Of a stretch of 64,000 nt of DNA, positions 1 to 8,021 are shown piece after piece. The notes below the pieces were generated by a model. The model ran no database searches, had not been told where the DNA came from, and worked only from the letters and a program-made list of their open reading frames with translations. The DNA comes from Albugo candida (lineage: Eukaryota > Oomycota > Peronosporomycetes > Albuginales > Albuginaceae), in assembly GCA_905220665.1 (NCBI GenBank), contig CAJNAR010000175.1, forward strand, positions 1 through 64,000, written 5' to 3'. The position numbers were made by a program, and so were the translations under genes. Position 1 is the first letter of the stretch. Each line of letters begins with the position of its first letter.

Positions 1-208
1 AACCTAAACCCTAAACCCTAAACCCTAAACCCTAAACCCTAAACCCTAAACCCTAAACCCTAAACCCTAAACCCTAAACCCTAAACCCTAAACCCTAAAC
101 CCTAAACCCTAAACCCTAAACCCTAAACCCTAAACCCTAAACCCTAAACCCTAAACCCTAAACCCTAAACCCTAAACCCTAAACCCTAAACCCTAAACCC
201 TAAACCCT
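1..208. repeat. Terminal telomere, (CCCTAAA)n
   Basis: About 29 head-to-tail CCCTAAA units, near perfect apart from the first few bases. This is the C-strand of a TTTAGGG telomere, the type found in plants, many algae and oomycetes. The array begins at base 1 and runs directly into non-repeat sequence at about 209, so the window starts at a physical chromosome end. Confidence 0.98.
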
Positions 209-209
209 C

Positions 210-485
210 TCAGCGGACGATCCCACCGCGCAACTGCTCCAGACCAGATTTGCGGAGGCACATGCCGAATGCGGTAGTGTCTCCCAAGATCTGATCAAAC
301 AAGCTGTTCGCCTGGAGATCTCGACTCTTTCAACAAAGCTCGGACGTATCATCCCCGACCTCACGACGGAGTTGTCAAAGTTCTGCGCGGAGCTACATCG
401 AAAACACGTAGCTCTGCACCCGGGTCGTTACATCATCGACCCGGACACGAGGAATTGTGAGTGCCGAACCACTCTCCCCTGCTGA
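210..485 (+). CDS. PLE ORF1, 5' part (partial, no start codon)
   Basis: The frame is open from the telomere junction (an in-frame TAA lies inside the repeat at 201) to TGA at 483-485. It encodes about 90 residues, largely predicted helix, with amphipathic stretches such as RLEISTLSTKLGRIIPDL. There is no Met, so the true start was lost when the element was 5'-truncated. Its helical character continues in the next frame from about 457, so the two pieces probably form one protein interrupted by a one-base frame change near 455-470. The same region holds GTGAGT at 457 and a pyrimidine-rich CAG ending at 504, so a 48-base intron is an alternative. No function can be assigned beyond PLE ORF1-like. 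Confidence 0.5.
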   Translation, partial: SADDPTAQLLQTRFAEAHAECGSVSQDLIKQAVRLEISTLSTKLGRIIPDLTTELSKFCAELHRKHVALHPGRYIIDPDTRNCECRTTLPC

Positions 486-981
486 GCTCATCTTTCATGC
501 TCAGCAGGCTCGTGTGCAGACAATCGTGGACTCTTTCCTCAACGAGCGTGCGGACCAGCGACATATGCGGGAAGTCCTACAACGCATCCGAGAGGAAACG
601 AGATCTGCGGCAGAGGCTATTCGACTGGACACTACAGTTTCAGTCGAAGTTGGCGAACTGGTGGACGCGCGCATCAAAGCGTCCTTCAGTCAAGTATCCC
701 GCCGCCTCCAAGACACCGAGAAGAAGCTGGTTTCCCTCCGCAAGGAGTTAAAAGGCTGCGGCAGTCGCCATGGAGCACCGACTGCTGCCACCAGCTCCCT
801 TCCAAAGAAGGGTTCAAGAGCACAGGCGCCTACCCGGGGCAAAGGGAAGGCGCCACACAGAAGCCAGTCCGGAAACGCCACCGTAAAAGCGGCCGTTACC
901 GGACCAGGCAAATCAAAGCAGCAGCGTCCCGCATCGAGAAAGCGGTCGATGCCAAAGCCTGCAGGGAAGAAGAGAAACTAG
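457..981 (+). CDS. PLE ORF1, main part: coiled coil with a basic tail
   Basis: The 174-residue frame begins at a GTG and has no ATG, so translation probably enters from the frame upstream. Residues 1-100 are helical with heptad-like spacing and many charged residues (for example around RLQDTEKKLVSLRKELK). Residues 100-174 are rich in Lys, Arg, Pro and Ser and suit nucleic-acid binding. Upstream ORFs of this kind occur in telomeric PLEs, but their role is not settled. The 3' part overlaps the reverse-transcriptase frame, which is open well upstream of 1071 (at least back to about 840). Ribosomal frameshifting between the two is therefore possible. TAG at 979-981 ends the frame. Confidence 0.55.
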   Translation: MSAEPLSPAELIFHAQQARVQTIVDSFLNERADQRHMREVLQRIREETRSAAEAIRLDTTVSVEVGELVDARIKASFSQVSRRLQDTEKKLVSLRKELKGCGSRHGAPTAATSSLPKKGSRAQAPTRGKGKAPHRSQSGNATVKAAVTGPGKSKQQRPASRKRSMPKPAGKKRN

Positions 982-1070
982 GCATACGTGTATTAAACAC
1001 GAATAAAGCCAATGCCCTCCTTCTCTTCTCCCGTCTTTCTGTTTCTTACGTTAATAGTGAGCTGCTCAAC

Positions 1071-2936
1071 TTGAGCTTTCACAACTTCGTTCCGAACGAC
1101 CGCGCCATTCGCGGCGTTCGCTCACTGCTGGGACTGAATCTTAACTTCTGTCCCACGCCTCAGCCTCTTGACCCTCGCGCACTTCAACAAGCCTTGCCCG
1201 GCTTCGTGCGTTCGCTTCGGTTGCAGTATCAGTTTCGCAACTCGACTGCTTCCATTCCTGTGCCTTCTAAACTTTACGTACCTAACACCACGTACCTTCC
1301 TCGCCATGCTTCCCATGAGTTAGAGGAGTTCCTTCGTGCCTTCAAGCGGTGCATAGAGCGGTATGAGTGGACTTCTACGAAGAAGAGGAACCTTCTCCGT
1401 CCTCAACTTCAGATCCTGAAACGTCTCCGCTCGGAGAACGACCTAGCGATCGTCCACTCAGACAAGAACCTCGGTCCTGCTCTCCTAGAACGTGCACACT
1501 ACATCAACCTCTGCCTAGATCACCTTACTGACCAGCAGACCTACCGGTTGATCTGTAGTCCTCGCTCAGCAATTATTCAGCACCTACATGGAGCTGTGCG
1601 AGCGTTTCGAAGGTACCTCGATCTTAAGTTCCGCTGTAAGCGGTCCTGTCCGGAACTTAAGATCATTGATGCATACCTTTCCGAGAAGTCCCTCAGTTAC
1701 TTCTACGGATTGGTGAAGCTCCACAAGCCAGAGCTATGCATCCGACCTATTGTTTCTACTTGCTCGAGTCCCTTAGAAGGTATTTCTAAGTGGTTGGACT
1801 TTCGTCTACAACACTATTACCGCTCTCTTCCGAGCTATCTTCGGGACTCGACGCAATTCGTTGATGAAATTAGGGACCGCATGCCGCTCCCCTGTGAAAC
1901 TATGGTTACCTTGGACATTGTCTCGCTCTACACCAGCATCCCCACCGAAGTAGCAATCGACATTGTCCTCGCAGACTTGGCTCAACACAATGACCCCTGG
2001 TTACCGGCCATCAAGCTCGGCCTGCAACTCGTCATGCAACATAACTACTTCGAGTTTGGAGATACACTTTGGCTTCAACGTCAAGGCACGGCTATGGGCA
2101 CTTCGGTTGCACCCGCCTTTGCATCTCTCTACGTTGCCCACTTTGAAGCAATCGTCCGACGGGAGTTCTCGGCCCACATGGCCTACTACCGACGTTTCAT
2201 CGACGACATCTTCATACTGTGGTTCGACGCAGACCTCGACCCTGCCCTACCCAGCCTCATGGCCTTTAAAGATCGCCTCTCGGAACTTTCTCGACTCAAC
2301 TTCACTATTACAACGTCCCCCTCCGAGATCAACTTCCTCGATCTTACCGTTCTGCGTTACACATCATGTCAAACTCCGGATGACACTGCCGTCTTCCATA
2401 CACGTACCTTTCAGAAGCCGCTCAACCTGCATCTCTACCTTCCGGCAAAAAGCGCACATCCTACTGGAGTGCTTAAAAGCACCATCTTTGGCCTCGTTCA
2501 AACATATTGGCATCAGAACAGCCTTGCCAAAGACCGTGCAGCCATTATTAAGGCCCTCTTCGAGCGCCTTATCCTTCGTGGTCATAAAGCTCGACATATC
2601 CGACCTATCTTCCGCGCTGCTATTCGCAAAGCAACGAACAACAGCCCCGGCATTTGCGACCTTATGGCCCGTAACCGGTCCCGGAATGTCTTCTTCAAAC
2701 TCCTCTTTGACCCCAACGGCCCCTCCCAACGCACATTACGGACCACCTTCCGGTTTCCCCAACTTAATGCGCTTATGGAACGCAACCGACTTGGTCGGAT
2801 CATCAAGTGTTACACCCGACCACCCAACTTGTCACAACTTATCGGCACCAAACGCCTTCGTGATCATCCTACCTTGACCCCTGCCACACTTCTGGTACAG
2901 AGGCCAAGGTTGGAAAACCCAACACCCAACCCATAA
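1071..2936 (+). CDS. Penelope-like reverse transcriptase, endonuclease-less
   Basis: This long intact frame has no ATG at its 5' end and stays open upstream into ORF1, so 1071 is only a lower bound for the start. PLE RT landmarks appear in order: SDKNLGPALL (about 130), FYGLVKLHKP (about 211), IRPIVSTCSSPLEG (about 225), TLDIVSLYTSIP (about 281), QGTAMGTSVAPAFASLY (about 337), the catalytic FIDD of YRRFIDDIFILW (about 375), NFLDLTVLR (about 420) and the PLE-typical KPLNLHLYL..SAHP (about 452). The protein ends after the thumb and a basic tail, with no GIY-YIG or CCHH endonuclease. Such RTs copy their RNA from an exposed chromosome 3' end. The intact frame and catalytic Asp pair suggest recent activity. 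Confidence 0.9.
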   Translation: MSFHNFVPNDRAIRGVRSLLGLNLNFCPTPQPLDPRALQQALPGFVRSLRLQYQFRNSTASIPVPSKLYVPNTTYLPRHASHELEEFLRAFKRCIERYEWTSTKKRNLLRPQLQILKRLRSENDLAIVHSDKNLGPALLERAHYINLCLDHLTDQQTYRLICSPRSAIIQHLHGAVRAFRRYLDLKFRCKRSCPELKIIDAYLSEKSLSYFYGLVKLHKPELCIRPIVSTCSSPLEGISKWLDFRLQHYYRSLPSYLRDSTQFVDEIRDRMPLPCETMVTLDIVSLYTSIPTEVAIDIVLADLAQHNDPWLPAIKLGLQLVMQHNYFEFGDTLWLQRQGTAMGTSVAPAFASLYVAHFEAIVRREFSAHMAYYRRFIDDIFILWFDADLDPALPSLMAFKDRLSELSRLNFTITTSPSEINFLDLTVLRYTSCQTPDDTAVFHTRTFQKPLNLHLYLPAKSAHPTGVLKSTIFGLVQTYWHQNSLAKDRAAIIKALFERLILRGHKARHIRPIFRAAIRKATNNSPGICDLMARNRSRNVFFKLLFDPNGPSQRTLRTTFRFPQLNALMERNRLGRIIKCYTRPPNLSQLIGTKRLRDHPTLTPATLLVQRPRLENPTPNP

Positions 2937-3038
2937 ACCCTAGGCTATCCTAGGTGAGGTTCGGCACCTCAATTAGGCCCGTCCTAGTTCAACGCCTCGG
3001 GGCCTCGCCCCTCACCTCTGTGGCTTATAAACCCAGTT

Positions 3039-3176
3039 GGCCTATATATCAACTTTCACGAGGATATCAGCAGTTTGGGACCTCTCAACTTAATATCACC
3101 TTCTGGCCTATATATCAAATCTCGGAAGTTTATCAGCTTAGCCGCTACCATGGCCTCTCGAACTTATATATCAACT
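3039..3176 (+). repeat. Repeated GGCCTATATATCAA motif in the PLE 3' region
   Basis: GGCCTATATATCAA occurs at 3039-3052 and 3105-3118 (66 bases apart), with a weaker copy, CTTATATATCAACT, at 3163-3176. The stretch is open in one frame (2954-3433), but its predicted product merely repeats IYQLS/IYQIS-like segments that follow the DNA repeat. I treat it as non-coding. It could be an internal promoter of the element (TATA-like) or simple duplication. Confidence 0.5.
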
Positions 3177-3768
3177 ATTACAGTTGGTTTACCTTTTTGG
3201 CTTATTTATCCATTATGGCAGTTCGAGCTTACATGAGCCTGGTTAGCCCCAACCCACCGTCTACTATTGGGTATGGTGATTTTGTAAAAAAACTCGCATC
3301 GTACTTACGCGACACAAAATCGATTATTGAAGCCTACAGACACGCTACGCGTGATCTGAGGGCAGATTTGGATAGAGGAGAACATGCACCTTCACATGCC
3401 CTCACATACATGTCCACACCAATAGTACCGTGAATTCCTGGGGGCCTTCATATTCCCCCTCCCTACTGGTGGCACAACCGGTACCCAATACCGGTACCCG
3501 ATACATTCCCACCACATCCCAGCAACATCCCTCCTCCTGGCTACGCCACCCATTATTACAGCCAATCAGCGTCCAGCACGTCCCTTAACAGCCAATGAGC
3601 AGTTTTTACGACTTTATGGACCAATGGAGAGGCCTCCGGAGCCCGTTAAAAGCCTATCAGCTTTCTCAAACGCTCCTGGCCATTGATTTTGCATTTCCTT
3701 GCTCACTATTCAATTTACCTTGTACTACACAAGTGTCATTGATAGAGCAAGGTGAGTGTCAATAGTTA

Positions 3769-3895
3769 GCCCACTGATGAAGTCAGCGAAAGGGCGCTAT
3801 TAGACTATTAGCTCTGTTGTATAGTCTTCTAACTTCTGTGTTAATTCTCTAATAGAATCTCAAGCTCTTTGGGTCTACACAGTTCTCGTCTGGGC
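3769..3895 (+). ncRNA. Hammerhead-ribozyme-like core in the PLE 3' UTR (candidate)
   Basis: CTGATGA at 3774-3780 is followed seven bases later by GAAA at 3788-3791, the two strands of a hammerhead core. GCCCA (3769-3773), just before CTGATGA, is the perfect complement of TGGGC (3891-3895), which directly follows a GTC triplet (3888-3890). This gives a 5-bp stem I with a classical GUC cleavage site. PLEs are known to carry hammerhead motifs. Against it: the seven bases available for stem II barely pair, and stem III is not convincing next to the core. It may be a degenerate copy. Confidence 0.35.
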
Positions 3896-3916
3896 ATCTC
3901 CTCCCACCTTCCAGCA

Positions 3917-4004
3917 CCCTAAACCCTAAAACCCTAAAACCCTTAACACTACAACACTACAACACTACAACACTACAACACTAAACACTAAACACTAAAC
4001 CCCC
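3917..4004. repeat. Interstitial degenerate telomeric repeats
   Basis: 3917-3944 holds four CCCTAAA-type units, some with an extra A. These pass into about five AACACTAC units and then CTAAACA units up to about 4004. The block has the same C-strand orientation as the terminal telomere. It marks an older chromosome end onto which the retroelement was added. Its inner edge cuts a minus-strand reading frame. Confidence 0.85.
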
Positions 4005-4665
4005 TACACGCGCCGGAATCGCATGTAGCTTGGTTCATTTCCAACACGCCAAGCGAGAAAATATGAAATGATAGGTGATCCATCAAACAATAAAATGAAG
4101 TTTCACCTTGTTCCCATGAGAATTGGGCAAAGAGATCATCCAATTTTCCAATTGCCGTAAGAAGTTGCGTACTCAAAGTTTGGTAGCGCGGATGGGCTCG
4201 ATGGTGATCGTTGCACTTTAATGCACTTGTAAGGCAGTGTGGACATGTATACTCCTATCGCACAGCGCAAGGAATACGCTCCCTTGTTGAAGCAATGTGA
4301 ACATAGAACTTCAACCGGTCGATAGTTCGCATGCATTCACTGTCACAAACCTTCAGTTTTCCTATCCAATCCTCATGCAACACGACATACTCCGTGTTCC
4401 ATGCTTCTACGATCGCATCCAGACACATTTTGTGTCGCTTCTGTAAGAACAACAGCCGGAAAAAGTTCATCCGATGCATCTTCTTGCCCTTTTCTGAAGG
4501 AGCTAGCTTCGGAAGCGATTCGTAAGAAAGCCCATCGAGCACTTCCTCGTCAGTACAGAGCCACTCATACTCGGAGTCGGCATGCGCTTTGACAACTTCC
4601 TGGCGGGATAGCGTTCGCCACACGCGAAGATTCAAACTCATATAGCTGAGTTCATTCAAATTCAA
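3988..4665 (-). pseudogene. Hypothetical protein gene truncated at the old telomere
   Basis: A single minus-strand frame runs from ATG at 4665 into the degenerate telomeric repeats, where it ends by chance at about 3988. One in-frame TAG at 4255-4257 interrupts it after 136 codons, and the same frame then continues for about 90 codons. The first part is charged and rich in Trp, Leu and Lys. The second has a possible Cys/His cluster (CPHC..C..HH..H). I do not recognise the family. Reading straight into telomeric repeat indicates that the 3' end of the gene was lost when the chromosome end broke and was capped here. Confidence 0.45.
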
Positions 4666-4754
4666 AAGTGATTTCTTAATTCAAAAGGAATGTATTCTCC
4701 TGAAACAATTTAATATTACTGTAATTTTCTACTTTTCTACTAGACTTAAAATAG

Positions 4755-5416
4755 AGAAAAAGTGCACGGGGTTTTCTTCATGTAGTATTTATAATGCGCA
4801 TAGTGAGTTATCAAACTGCTTTTTATTATGGTAATATCACTGATTATTTCTAGTCCTCTACGAGATGTAAAATAGGTGAGTTAATAGACTGCTTCTTATT
4901 CTAGTAATATTATTGATTATTTCTAGTTCACTACTAGATTTAAAAAAAAGAAAAAGTGTACGGGGTTTTCTTTCTGCTGTATCTATAATGCGCATAGTGA
5001 GTTATTAGACTGCTTTTCAATATACCAATTTACTGATCATTTCTAGTTCTCTACGAGATTTAAAATTAGTGAGTTACAGCAACCTCAGCAAACTCAGCGA
5101 CCGTCAGCACCGAGCTCCAAAGACTCCGCAAAGAGATTGAATCGCTCGAGAGAGAGATCGGTCATCTCAGGGCTTCGAAGGCTCAATCAGAGTCAGCATT
5201 TACGCGCCAAAATGATGCGCTAGTCGAGCTAACAGAAGCGAATCAAATATTGAAACCGCGACTTCAGCAGCAAGCAACCGAGGTGGCTAACCAAAAGGAT
5301 TGCATTCATAAGCTTTCCTCGCAACTAAAAACGACTCTATCTAGTTTTCTACTAGTTTTGAAAAAAAAAGAAAAAGTAAACGGGATTTTCTCGATGCAGT
5401 ATATATAATGCGCATA
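4755..5416. repeat. AT-rich interspersed direct repeats
   Basis: Two unit types alternate. A unit of about 73 bases beginning GTGAGTTA occurs at 4803-4875, 4876-4948 and 4997-5068. A unit of about 48 bases (containing ACGGGGTTTTCTT and ending ATAATGCGCATA) occurs at 4755-4802, 4949-4996 and, more diverged, 5370-5416. The last copy is separated from the others by a coding fragment at 5079-5336. I see no terminal inverted repeats or genes in the units themselves. Confidence 0.8.
5073..5408 (+). pseudogene. Coiled-coil protein gene fragment embedded in repeats
   Basis: An open frame without Met encodes, from about 5079 to 5336, some 85 residues with clear heptad character (LQRLRKEIESLEREIGHLRA, then further Leu/Ile-spaced charged helix). 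It enters from repeat DNA and ends in repeat DNA, so it is an internal exon or fragment of a larger coiled-coil gene trapped between repeat units. The family cannot be named from a coiled coil alone. Confidence 0.5.
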
Positions 5417-7211
5417 AGGTGCGCCTCCCTTAAAACCAGCATTTTTTTGTTTCAATTTCGGGCAAATTTTTTCTAACAGATTCAAGGTGTTATGTAAATT
5501 AACCAAAGCTATTTTTCGAATATGTTCATTGTACTATTTGAATTTGATTTTAAAAAATAAGAATGTAGATTTGAGTAAAGTTGGTTATGCTCTGCGCGTA
5601 TTATCGAATTAAACCATTGGATAAGAAGTTAAACTTTTTTTATAATGGCTCCTCCCAAAAAAAAAGAAGGCTGACCCTATTAGCCAACTTGCACCAAGCC
5701 AACAACAAGAAGAGGCAGCTACTGGCACAGAAACCACAGCAGGAAGAGGTGGAGGCAGCAGAGGATCTCGCCTGTCAGAGCCTCATGTCAGACTGGAGTG
5801 GAGAGGAGGGAGAGGAGGGAGAGGAGGGAGAGGAAGGAAGGGGGGGAAGTGGAAGGTGAAGGTGAAGAGGAAGAAGACTGGCTGGAAACAGACACAGCTC
5901 AGCTAGAAAAGAGAATTGCTTCTGTCCAGGCTCAGATTGAGAAGGAAAAGAAGGGGAAGAGAAGAGATCTTCTACCTATAAAAGTGAACCGGCTTCTCTT
6001 GCCAAAAACGTTCTTTACTCTCTAACTCTTTATACCTTGGCAGAGAGCTCAAGAACTAACAAGTGGAGGAGGGAGAAGTATTTCAAGGAGAATGACCTGC
6101 AGAGGCTGGACATCTACTTCAAACCAGCAGGTCAGCAGCCATCAGCAACTAAAGGAAAGGATATGTTCATTGCATCAGAAGATGAGAGTAGTGAGCAGCA
6201 GGGAGAAGAGGGAGAAGAAGAAGACAGGATGGAAGAGGCCATTAATGGTTTGAAGGAATGGCTGAAAGTCATACAGAACCAGAAAAGCTGCTGGGGAAAA
6301 TTCACACCTTATCTTGTTTTAAGACTTATGGACATCCTCCAGTATTTGGAAGGACGGCTTTACCAGGGCATGAGAAAGAAGGAAGCGTCAGTTACTGCAG
6401 CCAACGACAAACTGCATAGGACGTCAGACTGGGTCTGCAGGGACGTTGGGCTCTTGGCAGATCGGTACTTGATCAGCAAAGCCCTTACAACACATCAGCA
6501 AGGCCGACATTCAAAAAGGAAAGAGATCCTGGCAGACCATGATATCAAGAGGGAGCGCCTGTCATGGATGAGTGGGGGGAAGCTCAATGAAAGATCGCCC
6601 AAAGAGCTCCAGATGGTCCTTCAAAACAGCATTTTACTAAAGGTCCGGGGAGAGAAAGGGCAGAAGATCAGCTACTTGACAGTGTTCAAGTACCTTAAGA
6701 TGTGGGAATTAAAAAAAAAGAAAATGGAAAATCAGCTGTATATGGACCGTCATGAAAGGGAGGATGTGGTGAAGTATAGAGAGGCTTGGTCAAAGAGGAT
6801 GAAGGAGTACAAAAAGAAGATGGACCAGTGGACTGGAGAGGAGATGGATGTGCTGGCGTAGGGCAAGGTGGAAGTGTGGGACAACAAGTATGTGCATGTG
6901 ACGCATGATGAGTCTACCTTCTACAGCAACGATGGAAGAGAGGAGTTATGGGTAGACGAAGGCGATAGTTGGATTAGGAGGAAAGGACCATGGGGGGTCA
7001 ATCATGATCAGTGACTTTCTGTGCCCGTGCTTTAGGCCCATGAAAGTCACTGATTAGCAAGCGAGGGAGAATGGGCTCACTTCACCATCAGCCAGAGAGA
7101 TCATCAAGGCTGGCAAGAACAGAGATGGTTGGAGGAAAAGTGAAGACATGGTAAGACAACTCAATGAGAAGGCCATCCCCATTTTCAACATTCTTCATCC
7201 AGGATGCACTG

Positions 7212-7288
7212 GTGAGTTTTCAAATTTCTTGTTTCACATTTCTAGTTGGAACTGAAGATTGATTTTTTCTTAAAACAAAAACAATCAG
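7212..7288 (+). other. Spliceosomal intron in DDE transposase copy 1
   Basis: GTGAGT at 7212 and CAG at 7286-7288 bound a 77-base intron. Removing it joins GCT-G to the second catalytic block, giving an uninterrupted GCTGLFYFDQSSNHQAF in the right frame, as expected of the family. Confidence 0.7.
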
Positions 7289-7485
7289 GACTTTTTTATT
7301 TCGACCAATCCTCCAATCATCAGGCGTTCGCTCGCAACACTCTGCTGGCTGGCAGGATGACTCTCAAGCCCAAGGAGAAAACATACCAATACATAGATGG
7401 ATGGTACATCATCGATTACCAAAAAATCTGGCAATCCATGTGGTTTACCCACATGGGAGAGATTCACTTTAGGGGCATCGAGATG

Positions 7486-7555
7486 GTAAGCTTTCTTCTC
7501 TGTTCTTTTAAGATCTCACTGATGCGATCTCATACCTGACGTTGCTCTCTTATAG
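7486..7555 (+). other. Second intron in DDE transposase copy 1
   Basis: GTAAG at 7486 and a pyrimidine-rich TATAG at 7551-7555 bound a 70-base intron. Splicing gives FRGIEM then LLKERGIGTPP in frame, matching the family's conserved EMVLKERG region. Confidence 0.7.
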
Positions 7556-8021
7556 TTGCTGAAAGAAAGAGGGATCGGTACTCCTCCCAACGTAAATTGG
7601 AATCAGGATTGCCATTTCAAGGCATTGCCCCCAACAAATGACTGCTGCTGGAGGCATGCCTTGATGGCCCAGCCCGATTTTGCTGAACAAGAGTCAGCCC
7701 TGGAGATGGAGGTGAAGCAGGCAGGACATATTATTGAATATTACCCCAGATTCTACTGTGAGTGCAACTTCATCAAGAGGTAGTGGGGGGGGCGCCAGGA
7801 GAGCAGCGCGGAACCAATGTAGTTATAATTTCACCTCGCTTTGGGAGAGGCTCCCTGGTACCCTCAATGGAGTGAGCATGAAGGAGATCCGGAAGTACTA
7901 TCGAACATCGTGGCGATACATCAAAATTTATAGCAAAGGCAAGGATGGCATCGAGGTGGAGAAGGATGAGCGGGACAGATGGAAGATGAAATCGCACCGA
8001 CGTCTACGCGTCAACGATTGA

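Larger units (their letters stand above)
209..3916 (+). mobile_element. Endonuclease-deficient Penelope-like retroelement (PLE), 5'-truncated, at the telomere
   Basis: The element lies between the terminal telomere (1-208) and a second telomere-like block (3917-4004). It carries an upstream helical, basic ORF (210-981) and a PLE-type reverse transcriptase (to 2936), followed by about 1 kb of non-coding sequence. No GIY-YIG endonuclease domain follows the RT. EN-deficient PLEs (Athena and Coprina groups) are known to occupy telomeres, priming on the G-rich 3' overhang. That model predicts the 5' end toward the chromosome tip and the 3' end against inner telomeric repeats, which is what is seen. 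A reading frame is already open at the telomere junction, so the 5' end is truncated. The element looks GC-richer than the DNA beyond 4 kb. Confidence 0.85.
5645..8021 (+). mobile_element. Decayed IS630/Tc1/mariner-superfamily DDE transposon, copy 1
   Basis: The order is: an acidic N-terminal region with Glu/Gly repeats (5645-5990), an N-terminal DNA-binding-type region (6037-6861) containing DRHEREDVVKYREAW, the first catalytic block THDESTFYSNDGREELW (about 6900-6960), the second block FDQSSNHQAF after a spliced intron (about 7300), and a C-terminal block CECNFIKR plus a helical end finishing in KSHRR (7760-8000). This architecture belongs to a transposase type abundant in basidiomycete and mycorrhizal fungal genomes. 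The frame is broken by TAG (6859-6861), a TAG in place of the residue after CECNFIKR, and several frameshifts, four of them in A or G homopolymers (about 5655, 5847, 7000 and 7785). No terminal inverted repeats were found by eye. Confidence 0.75.

Noticed and set aside
461..751. Alternative-frame ORF inside PLE ORF1
   Set aside because: The overlapping frame 457-981 has coiled-coil and basic-tail character; this one is Ser/Arg-rich noise.
1963..2877. 304-codon plus-strand frame inside the RT gene
   Set aside because: Shadow of the RT in another frame; Ser/Thr/Pro-rich with no motif, while the RT frame has every expected block.
2954..3433. 159-codon frame after the PLE RT, rich in Tyr and Ile
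   Set aside because: Its product follows a DNA-level repeat (TATATATCAA units) and has no motif; more likely chance openness of the PLE 3' region.
5798..5870. Purine-rich Glu/Gly run as a simple-sequence repeat locus
   Set aside because: It is the acidic N-terminal region of the DDE transposase and is better described there.
7009..7053. Inverted repeat ATCAGTGACTTTC ... GAAAGTCACTGAT inside DDE copy 1
   Set aside because: It falls on conserved coding blocks (ISDFL and KVTD) of the transposase, so base complementarity is probably coincidental.
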